From Tyto alba (Eukaryota > Chordata > Aves > Strigiformes > Tytonidae), in NCBI RefSeq assembly GCF_018691265.1, contig NW_024881313.1:582501-646500 (forward strand): 64,000 nt of DNA, given 5' to 3'. A program made the translations under genes and the position numbers. Below the pieces are notes generated by a model that was not told where the DNA came from, did not search any database, and saw only the letters and a program-made list of their open reading frames with translations. How positions within the stretch are numbered: the stretch's first letter is position 1; the number at the start of each line of letters is the position of its first letter. Below, piece by piece: positions 1-11,020 of the stretch.

Positions 1-2827
1 AACAATTTGATTATTACAGTTATACTGAAGTATACACCAAAATATGAGCAAAAGTTGTTCCACACATTTTTTTTCAACTGCGTTTGGTGGTTGACTGTAG
101 TTTCCCACAACCCTTGAGATGACAATTTCATAATATCTACACAGGAAATTTTTGCACCCTGGTCAGAGAAAATATTTGATCTTCTACAACTTTTTTTTTT
201 TTTTTTTTTTTTCATCTAAATCCCGACACTTTACAGTCCTGCATGTAGGAAATCCAGAAGATTCACCTAAACCACTTGCAGAGTCTCCTTCCTTTCACTT
301 TTCTGTTTCCAGTTCTTTTCTAGTTCTGTGCTGCTGTCACGCTTTACACCCCTGCTGTCATGTTTTTTTGATCATGAAAACTGTCAACTTTGGAGAAGAC
401 AGTATCTTACTTTAAGGTGGTAAACTACCAGGCTACAGCTTTCAGGGAATTGGTGTCATCTACTCTTTTCCTTGAATTAGTTCCTCCAGAGAAAGAGGAT
501 TGGTTTAGGGCATTGAGGAATGGAGGAAATCTTCAGACAAAGTATATTTTCCATCAGAAGAGGGGATTTTCTGTTAGTTTCCTGGGAAACAAGTGTTGTG
601 AGACCAGCTTGAAATGTCTCTGGAAGTCATGTCTCTTGCAAACTTTTTTTTTTTTTTCCTAAATGTCATGTTCTGATGAAGACCCTCATGACTAGTTAAC
701 AGTAAATGCAGTTTGAGTTATCCTGTGGTTTTAAGCCTTTATTCTGGGAGTCATAGATGCCAGGATTTTGTAAAGAAGCACAGCAGGTTCCTTCTGGGTA
801 TTCTGTAATACCTCCCAAATGTCAAAGCTGGAGATTTCTGGACAAGTAGGACTCGCTGAGGGCAGTGTGTTGTCACTTCCACTGCTGCTAGATTTAAATT
901 GTTCTTATTCCAAAGCACTTGTCTGTTTTCATTATGTTCCTATTACAGTTAGTAAACTATTAACATAGTTTCTGCTTTTAAGAGCACTTTTGTGAGCAAG
1001 ATGTGCTTCTAAAGCAATACTTGTGTTTGAAGTTTTTTTAAAATTATATTCTGAAAATTAATGCCCACCATATATGACATCATAGTTCAGCATAGAGTTT
1101 TATCACAATGTAACTTGTGTATCATTGAATGAATGAAGCTTAAGAAAGAGCCAGCTCACACCAACCACATGCATTATTTCATGTTTCCCCTAATAAGCAC
1201 AGTAGGATCTATTTGGTTTTGTGAGTATATAAAAAATGATGGATGGTTGGTAACTGTGCACAAATTCTTTACATGTGTGCAAATACCCATTGTAGACTTG
1301 CTATAGTTAGCTGACTGGTACCTATTATAAATAAATACAAAAGGACATTACTAAATTTTAATACAGACCAATCGTAGGTAAACCCTAGCATTGTAACAAG
1401 TTGTGGTGAGGCTGGGGAGAAGGGTTAATGCGTGCACCTGGAATAACTGCAATAATGTCATGCAGTCACAAAGGTAACATATATTTTATCAATCTCCAAA
1501 ACATTCCTTTGCCTTTGGGGAGGAGAAATTCATAGTAGCTATACAATTTTTCATGTAGTGTATCTGGTAATTGGTCCACTGAATAGCATGACAGGATGAA
1601 AAAAAAATTATAAGAGCATAGAAAACTGTGAACCTGGGGGATAAGTAGAAATTTATGGCTAAATATGCTTAAAGTATTTTTGAAGTTCCTTGTTTTTCAT
1701 CAAGTGCACTTAATAATGTGTTTATGTCCTTCGGTCTCAACTGGAAAATTCCTTTATTTTCCAACATCTTAGGTGACAAATGAATAAAACCTGCTGTGGC
1801 AGTTTATTATGAATCAGACCATTTAACGTATATGTAGAGTCTCAACCATCAAGAACATCTGCCCAGGATCTAAACAAGCCTCTAACTGAAGGTTGAAAAC
1901 TTATAAAGAATTGGGTTTGTTCTAGTTTTCTGCCTGTAGAATGCCCTACATTTGGGTATCATCTCCAAAGCAAGATGCTTAGTAAGTCGTCTCCATTGAA
2001 AGGACTTGGGTGTTCATCCATGAGAAATTCTACATTGGTATCAGACAGCTGAAACAAGTTCAGAAGTGGGTCCTTAGTTTGCTGCCTTCTAGCAAACCTG
2101 GGTAGGGTGTCTGATTGCTAAGGTAGTGGGGGCTGAGGTACTTAACAGTGTCTTCAACAGCACATAAAGGCTGCTGTTAAATGCGGCTTAGAGGGTGAAA
2201 ATCTTCACCTGTTGTGTGCCTGCTTGCTACGTTAGTTTAATTCTCTTCCATACATTTCTTACTCTGTTTGTTCCAAACATTCTCTTACAGTTTGCTTGTC
2301 CTTTTTAGACATTTATGGCCTCATGTCTTCAGGACTTTATGTTGCTCCTAGATGTACAAAACTTCTTTTTCTATGCTGAAAAATAACTGCCCTTTTAGTC
2401 CTCAAATCCATACTTAAAGTAGCTTTCCCAATTTTCGCAAACATAACTATCACCTTGTTCTCTTTGTTCTCTGCTTAACATCAACATAGCTTCTTCTTAA
2501 TCACTATTTTTTTTTCTTTTCTTTTTTTTTTTTTTTTTTTTTTTTCCCCGCCCCCTCCTCTATGGCTTCAGGCTAGAACCTGCCATATACCCTCTTTATC
2601 TGAACTGGTTGCTCTCTCCATTTTGAAGTTAATACTGTTTTAGGTAATGTTTTATTCTGTAGCAGGAATATTGATAATCAATACTAAATTAGCTGTGTAA
2701 GGTGCATTTACTATGGGAGCAGTCTATGTCCATCTATGTTGTTTCTGAACTGTGCCAAGATGTTGGTCTGCCATTCTTTGCTTCTCCCTGAGTGTGGCAC
2801 CAGACTCATTTCTGAGAACTCTGGCAG
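1..2827. other. AT-rich non-coding sequence
   Basis: No gene, RNA or complete repeat is recognisable. Poly(T) tracts lie at 191-212 (22 T), 644-657 (14 T) and 2522-2545 (24 T). Two overlapping open frames of 87 and 90 codons at 152-662 run through poly(T) and show no family motif, so I treat them as chance. Confidence 0.6.
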
Positions 2828-3022
2828 TTAATCTGTACTTGCATGTACAGCTAACAAACTGCTGAAACCTGTTTTGCAGGATCTCCATTTAGTTCTGCTT
2901 ATATCATTAGGTCCAATATAGATTATGATGACCATGGCTTCCTTCCAGACCTTCTCAGTAACTTGTATTCTTTTAATATGATGGGGTGTTTCGTTTCTGT
3001 ACTGGCATCTGGTAGGCAACAA
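2828..3022 (-). pseudogene. Possible retroelement SGNH/GDSL-esterase-like fragment
   Basis: A 64-codon minus-strand frame contains the stretch VIIIYIGPNDISR. It resembles the hydrophobic strand plus G-x-N-D block (block III) of SGNH/GDSL hydrolases. Such a domain is known in ORF1 of some CR1/L2-type LINEs and reads roughly as a run of V/I followed by H-x-G-T-N-D. Here the usual Thr is Pro. The catalytic Ser block and the C-terminal Asp-x-x-His block are not visible, so it cannot be a working enzyme. The placement as a LINE ORF1 remnant is inferred from this single motif, and a chance match remains possible. Confidence 0.3.
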
Positions 3023-5219
3023 ATCTTCTATGAGTCATGACAACACAATAGGTTTATCAACATTTCCTGGTCTTAATTTCTTGAGAGCTAGCTTTTCCAG
3101 TTATTCAGTTATTTTTCTTACTTCAAATATAGTTCTATATTCCTCAAGGAGTCTGTAAAAGGATAACTTTGTATTTCTCATGCAGCATTAATTTTTCAAT
3201 TTTTAGGATAACACAGAAATAAAGCAGAATTTTTGAGCTGTATCTGAGTAGAAGAACAATAAAGCAGATATCATCAAATGTGACATACATTTCAATAATG
3301 GTGACTTTTTCTTATTTATGACTTTTTATTCCTCTGATTCAAAATTTACTGTCTTCCTGGTAGTCATGTCACTGAAATCTTCAGTTATTTTTTTATCTTC
3401 TGACTTGTTTCATAGTATGGGGAAATTTATCTCAAGATCAGAGTTTTAAGACCAGCTCCAATGAAATTAATTACAAACTCCTGTTGATTTCAAGAGAAGG
3501 CAAGTTCCTCACTCTATTGAGGCATGTAATTAATGTTAGTAGAAATTTATGCCAGTTCAGTTTACATCATTGAGGAAGTACCAATTCTGATCTACAGTTC
3601 ACACTGCTACTGTGGGAATGAGTGAATTTGTATGTTGTCTTGTTTTTGTTTCTCCCATTAATGCTTGTAGATTAGCCTGCTAGAGTCCCCATGCATACAG
3701 CATTATAGATATATAGACACAATCAAGATTCCTTCCCTCCAGTTTTTCTATATATATATGAAATTAGAGAGCTGGGATGATATACTAATTGTAAGCAAAG
3801 CAACTCACCAAACTAATTCTTTGTTCTGTAATCAAAATTAAAATTCTTCTCTAGACACTTTACATCAGGTTAATATGTCTTTAAATGCAATCTTCCCTAG
3901 GGGGGTTGTATATAATTTATTATATGGAATATAACATGTGTGACTTTTTGACTCTAAAAGTAATATTGAATGTTTCTTTTTACAGGCTTTAGCAGAATAA
4001 TGACTATTAGACTAGAACCAAAACCAAGGCATACTCTCCTTTTTTACTGGATCTCACAATGTTGTAGAAAAAAAAGAAACTTAATGAAGAATAATTTGTG
4101 ATCAAATATTTTGTGAGCTTTAAGCAATTTCATTCATAGCTAAGTACAATGAAAGTAAAACTGGAAATATCAAAATGACTCACTTTGGTTTTTCTGAGTG
4201 CAATTGGTTAGCAATTTTGTCTAAGATTATTCAGAAAATGGATTACTATTAATTTTCTTCTGTTGAACCTGTTCCATTTGTAATCATTCTTGGGAATACT
4301 TAACAACTCATCTGTCCCTTTTTTCCCAGAAGAACCTCATCCCTACATTTGCGTAATTCTCATTCCGTCCCAATAGCAGTAGCAATATTATTAAAAAGTG
4401 AATAAAAAAATTCCTCCTTCCATTCCTGTCCTCAAAATCAGTATAGGTTTGAACCTTTGCAGCTTCCATTGTGAATAGTTGTTTTTTTTTTTTTTTTTAT
4501 CACAGGGGAAAGACAGTAGAATTTTGTTTTTTTCTTGGTCCTCAGTTTTAACTATTCTGATAATATGCCATAGTTTTTCCTAGGGTGGTGTTTAGGGTTT
4601 TGGGGTTTTTTGTTGTTGTTTTTATTTTTCCTTATGTTTTTTTATTTGATCATCAAACTGAAGAAAACCAGTGATTAAGTGATCATAGTTCTGACTGCAC
4701 TCAGCTCTATTTTCCTATTTTACTCACTTTTGATTCAGAGTCATGCTACTAGTCATAAAACTTTTGTATATTAAAAAGCAGATGGATGCATATGCATGAC
4801 TGGTCATTCTCAGTAGACTTCCAATTTCAAAGTTGCCTTTTCCTTCTCTTGCTGTTGAAAATATAGTATCTTTAGTGTTTCTTTTTTCCTAGAAGAGGTA
4901 GCAAAACTACTGCTAAAATGACAGCATTCTTCTTATCAAAGATAGTTGAGACAAGGACTGTGGACAAATGTAGTTCAAATTGAAATATTACCAGGGTTGT
5001 CCTTCCACTCAGTAGTGATATCTGATACTCTGAAGTGTCTTTGCTATGTGATGTATTAAAAATTAGAAGTGACCTTAGAAGCAGTTCACCTTTTTGCAGT
5101 AGTCTCTGACCTCATGCCAATAGGGTAATAGGGTCAAGCCTATAGGAGCTTTATTTGTGGAATGATATACTGGGAAAGTTTTCAGTGGCAAGCAGGGTAG
5201 TACATTTTAAAGGGGATGA
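3023..5219. other. AT-rich non-coding sequence
   Basis: Nothing gene-like is seen. It holds a short TA repeat near 3750, a poly(T) tract at 4482-4498 (17 T) and further T-rich stretches near 4600-4640. Confidence 0.6.
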
Positions 5220-5275
5220 GTATAAAATAGTGGTGCCTGAAAAGAGGTAAATGTTAATCCCATCTTCAGAAAAGG
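5220..5275 (+). mobile_element. CR1 LINE, left part, split by LTR-1
   Basis: Just left of LTR-1 the frame reads KEVNVNPIFRKG. This corresponds to the conserved CR1 reverse transcriptase block W-K-x-A-x-V-x-P-I-F-K-K-G. The expected continuation of that domain (the N-Y-R-P-V-S region) appears immediately after LTR-1, so this is the same CR1 copy broken by the LTR insertion. The left limit is approximate because similarity fades into diverged sequence. Confidence 0.6.
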
Positions 5276-5876
5276 TGTTGTGGTTTGGGCCTGATCGGCA
5301 ACCCACCCCTGCAGCTGGTCACCCTCCCTTTCCCCTCCCCGCCTGGGAATGGGGGAGGGGATTAGAGGGGTGAAGGGAGACTCACAGGCTGATATAAGAA
5401 CAGTTTAATAATGGCAATAAAATGAGAACAATGATGATGATAGGGGGAAAACAAAAAGAAATATATAAACAGGCAATGTACAGCATAATTGCTCACCACC
5501 CGCTAACCAATCCCCAGCCCGTTCCCGGCCAGCGACCCCGAGATACCAAGATCCCACAGTCGCAATCCCGGAAGCGAGAGAGCTCCTTCCCAACCACCCC
5601 TCCTCTATATAGTGAGCATGACGTGCCATGATATGGAATATTTCACTGGCCAATTTGGGTCAGGTGCTGTGGCCGTGCTCCCTCCCTGCTCCCTGTGCCC
5701 TTGCACACCGGCAGAACATGAGGAGTCGGAGAGTCCTTGAAGTCTTGGTAGCAGCTGAAAACATCAGTGTGCTATCAGCATTCTTCTCCTACCAAACCCA
5801 AAGCTAAATCCAAAACACAGCACTCATCTAGTCCCTGAAAAGGAATATTAACTCTATTTCAGCCCAAACTAAGACA
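5276..5876 (-). mobile_element. Solo LTR of an avian endogenous retrovirus (LTR-1)
   Basis: A 601-bp element read on the minus strand. Its ends are inverted (TGTTGTGGTTTGGGC on the left, GCCCAAACTAAGACA on the right). It is flanked by a perfect 5-bp target duplication, AAAGG at 5271-5275 and 5877-5881. In LTR sense it has a CRE-like TGACGT core (5619-5624), a TATA box CTATATAG (5605-5612) and an ATTAAA poly(A) signal (5404-5409). There is no gag, pol or env next to it, so it is a solo LTR. It is very similar to LTR-2 and, inverted, to LTR-3. It sits inside a CR1. The 82- and 69-codon frames within it are LTR sequence, not genes. Confidence 0.9.
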
Positions 5877-5881
5877 AAAGG

Positions 5882-7157
5882 CAAAAACTAGAAGCCAGTC
5901 AGTCAATTATCAGTGGCCAGGAAGTTTATGGAGCAAGTCTTTATGAAGGACATTTGCAAGCACATGAAGTCAATGAAGGTGACTGGAAACAGCCATAACA
6001 GATTTATATGCAGACTTTGTAATGCCAACTTGGTTACCTATTATGGTGAAATGCCTGGCTCTGTAAACTTGATGATACAATTTTCAGACTTAAGAAAGGC
6101 TTTCACCATGGTCTCCCACAGGGTCATTGTACCCAAATTGATGAGACAGAGACTGGATGAGTGGAGTACGAAGTAGATTAGAAGCTGGCCAAACTATCAG
6201 ATCCAAAGTGTAGTGATCAACCTTTCACAGTCTAACAGATGATTGGTTATGGCACTCCCCAAGGACTGATAGTGAGCCAATGCTGTTTAACATCTTGATT
6301 AGTGACTCTGGTGATAGGATGGAGTGCACTTACCAAATCTGCAGATGACGCTAAACATGGTGAAATCATGAGTGTGATGGATACAAAGCTACCATTCACA
6401 GGAACATCAACAAGCTGCAGGAGTGCCCCAGCAGTGACCTCATGAAGTTCAACTTATGCAAAAATGTGAATATTCATATACAAGTACAGGCTGGGAACTG
6501 GCTGGAGAGCAGCTTTGCAAAAAAGCACCTGCGTGTCCTCGTTGGCAAATTGAACATGATTCGTGAGCTTTTGTAGAGATGAAGGCTTACCTGTGTACTG
6601 GGCTGCATTTGCAAAAGGATAAGTAGTAGTCTGAGGGAAGTGATTGTTATCCACTGCACTTTTGAGAATGTATGTAGAGTACTGTACCCAGTTTTAGGCC
6701 CCCAGTACAAGAGAGACATCAACAAAAGGGAGTGAGTCTGGAGGAGCATCACTAAGATGGTCAGATTGCTGGAGCATATGACTCATGAAGAGAAGTTGAA
6801 AAGCTGGTTTTGTTTACTGGGAAGAAAAAAGATAATGGGGGATCCTGTTGCAGTCTTCAACTTCCTTGAGGGATTTTAGAGTGAAGATGGATGTGTACAG
6901 TGAAAGGACAAGAGGGGATAGTCACAAGTTGCAGAAGGGAAATTCTGATTAGATATATGGAAAAAAGCTCTCAGAACTTCACTATAGAAATGCATAAGTA
7001 CTGCAATAAGTTGCCCAGAGAGTCTGTGGAAATTATTCTGTGGAGATTGTAAGAACTCAGCCCGATCTAACCTTGCAGTTAGTTCTGTTTTGTGTAGGTA
7101 GTTGGGTAAAGTAAATTCCAGAGACCACTTTCCACCTGCATTATTCTAAGGTTCTAT
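5882..7157 (+). mobile_element. CR1 LINE, right part to its 3' end
   Basis: Continues the CR1 broken at 5276. It holds the RT palm and thumb region, the C-terminal extension and a short 3' UTR, ending near 7157 in the CR1-type tail (TTCTAAGGTTCTATAGA). It is old: there are many stops and frameshifts, and only the first 88 codons stay open. The element is 5'-truncated, like most CR1 copies. It is in sense orientation on the + strand and is interrupted only by LTR-1. Confidence 0.85.
5913..6450 (+). pseudogene. Decayed CR1 reverse transcriptase fragment
   Basis: The frame at 5913-6176 carries the CR1 RT region around the first catalytic Asp. The usual DF-x-KAFDTV-x-H reads here as SDLRKAFTMVSH, so the Asp after Phe is already lost (AFT for AFD). 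After stops and frameshifts the second catalytic block appears at 6338-6349 as S-A-D-D, where CR1 normally has F-A-D-D. The following MKFN-type block is recognisable at about 6441-6452. It is a broken gene of a dead LINE copy with no sign of function. Confidence 0.75.
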
Positions 7158-10100
7158 AGAAAATACACTGGGAAAACATCACTTTTAAAGATTGTGGCCT
7201 ACTTAATTTACATCAGGAGCAAGATATTTATAGCCAAAGGCTTGGATTTTTCTTCACAGCTGTATGTTTAAAAAGAAAAAAATGCCAAGAAAACTCTCTG
7301 AATGTTAAGTTGCTGATGTTATTTGACAGAAGCAAGACAAATACAGCAAAGTCTGTATTCTTAGATAGACTTTGAGATGTACAACAAACTATTGAAGTCC
7401 TCTTTAGTATTTTTCTTTTTTCATCAAATTGCTTGTAGCATACTGTCAGAACTGCTGTTGCTTCCTGTTACAGTTCATCTAGTTAAAAATTATCAAAATA
7501 AAATTCTTGTCCGTTAAAAGAGGAAATCTAGGAATAAAGCTATTGGTATACATGGATCTTGTTTTTAGACCTTTCTTCTGTTGTTAGTGGTGACAGAGGG
7601 AAGACGAGATGCTACAGGATGCAGTAAGTAACAACAGATACCATGTTGTTTAATGATGCATTGACAGACTTGGTCTTCATGGAAGGCCAATATTAGTAGC
7701 CCTTTGAAATTATTTTTCTTAAAATACATGGACTTTTAATGTAAACCATTGAAGATGTCAAGAGCAGACCATACCGTGTAAACACTGGAGTGATCAAACA
7801 TCTCATTTAAAAAATTATCCAATAATTGATATTTGATTTGTTTGTGATTTTGGGGGGTTTGCATGGTATTTTTTTCTCACAGATCGCACCTCATCATGAA
7901 ATTAAATTATGTTTAATTAAAAAGTAATTTTTGTATATTGGGGGAAACATATAGATCTCTGTTCAGAATTGTCATTGTAATCTAGTATCAAAAGTACCAC
8001 ACATCAATAATGTACTATTTCCAATATTTAAAATCTTGAAATGTTCAAGAAAAAAACATTGCCATAATAGTTCATTGTGTTTTATTTGATTTTATCACTG
8101 ACTTTTAATGTCAGTGACCGTTGTCACAAACAGATGAAATATGCTTGATGAAGACAAAGAAAAGATTCTGGAACTGACAAGCTTTGAAAAATATATATTA
8201 TTCAGAATTGCAATGTTGGCATTTAGAGACTAGTGTGAAATAAATTGTTTCAAGAACTATGGGAAGCTTATCTGGTCTTATGAACACTCCAAATTAAAAG
8301 ATTATGGAAACAAACAATGCTATGTCTAAAAAAAGAACAATTAAATAAGTTTATAGTTGGCATAGAAGTCTCAGTGCTATTCAACAAGGAGACATTTTAA
8401 TTTTACCAACAATTTATTTTTTTGCAAGCCAGAAGAGTTTATTTCAATAAATTGACTCAATTTTATCTCTATGGTACTGGATGCATGTGCAAATAGTTAT
8501 AAATTACTTTCTGTCTTTTAGTACAGGCTGAAAATTTGTACTGTATGTTAGTTTAATCTGTTATATACCTTTAAACCTCTGTTGTGGGGGAAATAATTTG
8601 CTGCTTGTGATTCCTTTGATACTGCACAGAGTCTATCTTACAAAATCCATTGACTACATTAATAGAGTACTAGAGGGTCAGGTTAAATTTGAATATGTGT
8701 GCTTCTGAGTACAGCGATTATATATTCATACACACACACAAAAGTCATGTCACAGTTTATTCTTAGTCTGCATAGAAAAATTTGGCTCTTGGGCTAATTT
8801 GAAGGAAAATTCTGGTGCTGCACTTATATAGGGAATACACTTGTGCACCATCTCCATATTTGCTCAGAGTCAGTCCTGTTTGGTAGTCAGCAGCTAGTTA
8901 GTTTTTAATCTTTGAAAATTGTAGTGGATGTATTTTTGCTGAAAAGCTGCAATAATTTCTTTTGAAAGGAATTTTCCCAACAGTGTGTGTTTATCTTGTC
9001 AAATCAGAAGTCTCATTAATGATATTTTCAAGTGATCATCAGTAGGAATAAATCTTCACAATCCTTTGGTTCTGGAAAGCTGAGTTGCATTTCTTCTAAT
9101 TCAGTTTTATTCAGTGATGCTGCAAATTTTATAGTCCAGAGAACTTGCTCTTACATGGCACGATGTAAGGTTTTTTCCCTTTCTTAAATCTTTATATTTT
9201 TTCTATTCAATACACTGAAAAAAGCCTCTCACACTTTAGTATCCATATTACGTTATGATTGATATAAACCAATACTTAATGGGAATAGGTGTTACTACTT
9301 TTGGCAGATCTTTAGGAGCATATTAGCTGTTGATAGGATTACTGAAACATCATATCTTTATGCAAGAATTATTTATTTTCACTGGCAATATGAAGTAGTA
9401 TATTTACTGTTCAGTGCTATTAAGATATCCCTGGTATATTCTGATAAAAACATATATCCCTTGCTATGTCCACTCTTTTTAAATTTTTTGGAGAATGATC
9501 TTCATTATATTACTTTTTTCTTTTGACAACTAACCGTGGATATTTTATTAAAGTACCACCATGGAAAGCTTGAATAATCAAGCTTAGCTGATCCCCAAAG
9601 TTACCCAGAAAGAGAGTTGTCACCATGACTTACTGTGTGTGTATACCCGAAGGATTTCTGGTTAATGTGTTCTGACAGAGCTTTCCATGCTCTGCAGTTC
9701 ACCTGCTGTAGACGTAATGCCACTAAAATGTGATGACTGAGGCAGCATGTGCAAACACAAAATGGCAGGACTGGTGAGTTTATAGTGCAGTTTCTGAAGA
9801 AAATTTTTTGGGGGAGGGGATCAAATGATTATCTGCTTCATCTTTTATAGACCTTTGATAATAAAGCATTTCACAACATTCTTGAGACCAAAACAGATAG
9901 GAATATGTACACAAAGTACAACATGGAATTTGAAATGTGGTCAATTTGTTTATTTTGTGTATAAAGTAAGGTACCTAAGGCTCCTTTTTTTTTGACATTA
10001 TGTAAGGTCTGAAACCACCCACTGTGACGCAAAGAATCCCTGTGGGAAAGCAGGATATTACCCATACTGAGGGCAGCAATCAGGTCAACAGCAGCTTTCT

Positions 10101-10442
10101 ACTAGACCATTTTACTGTAACAATATGTGAGGTTAGACTCATACTGTTTAATCTCATGGAAAACTTTAGAAGGCCTTAGATCCCATGGAGAAGTGCTCTC
10201 TCTGGTAGTAAAATGCCCTTCACAACTCCCTGTGAACAGTGGCACAAACCCCTGAAAAAACTTACTTTACGCAGGATAAAAGGGGATCAATGCTGCAGCA
10301 TGAGGAAACTGACTAATGAGGGGGGTAGTTGGATTCATATGGGACTAGGTCAGTGTTTTTTCATGATTTGGTGAGAAAATCAGGCATGAAAATTCATTTT
10401 TATAGTATGGGATTAACTTGCAAAGGTAAATACAAATGTAGA
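7158..10442. other. AT-rich non-coding sequence
   Basis: No gene or recognisable full repeat. A small inverted repeat AAGCTTG-AATAAT-like loop-CAAGCTT lies near 9567-9588. The 64-codon minus-strand frame at 9871-10065 has no recognisable domain. Confidence 0.6.
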
Positions 10443-11015
10443 TGTCGTGGTTTGGGCCTGGTCGGCAACCAACCACCGCAGCTGGGAATGGGGGAGGGAA
10501 TTAGAGGGGTGAAGGGAGACTCGCAGGCTGAGATAGGAACAGTTTAATAATGGCAATAAAATGAGAACAATGATGATGATAGGGGGAAAACAAAAAGAAA
10601 TATATAAACAGGCAATGTACAGTGTAATTGCTCCACACCCGCTAACCAATCCCCAGCCCGTTCCCAGCCAGCGACCCCGAGATACCAAGATCCCACAGTC
10701 GCAATCCCGGAAGCGAGAGAGCTCCTTCCCAACCACCCCCCCTCTATATAGTGAGCATGACGTGCCATGATATGGAATATTTCACTGGCCAATTAGGGTC
10801 AGGTGCTGTGGCCGTGCTCCCTCCCTGCTCCCTGTGCCCTTGCACACCGGCAGAACATGAGGAGTCGGAGAGTCCTTGAAGTCTCGGTAGCAGCTGAAAA
10901 CATCAGTGTGCTATCAGCATTCTTCTCCTACCAAACCCAAAGCTAAATCCAAAACACAGCACTCATCTAGTCCCTGAAAAGGAATATTAACTTTATTTCA
11001 GCCCAAACCAGAACA
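10443..11015 (-). mobile_element. Solo LTR of an avian endogenous retrovirus (LTR-2)
   Basis: A 573-bp copy of the LTR-1 family in the same orientation. It is flanked by a perfect 5-bp duplication GTAGA (10438-10442 and 11016-11020). TATA CTATATAG is at 10744-10751 and the CRE-like TGACGT at 10758-10763, both in LTR-sense positions. It differs from LTR-1 mainly by a 28-bp deletion that removes the C-rich segment found at 5319-5346 of LTR-1. Its distinct duplication shows that it inserted independently and is not the second LTR of a provirus with LTR-1. The 107-, 82-, 72- and 69-codon frames in and around it are LTR sequence. Confidence 0.9.
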
Positions 11016-11020
11016 GTAGA

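Noticed and set aside
5276..11015. LTR-1 and LTR-2 as the two ends of a provirus of about 5.7 kb
   Set aside because: Each has its own perfect 5-bp duplication (AAAGG and GTAGA), and a CR1 plus unrelated sequence without retroviral genes lies between them.
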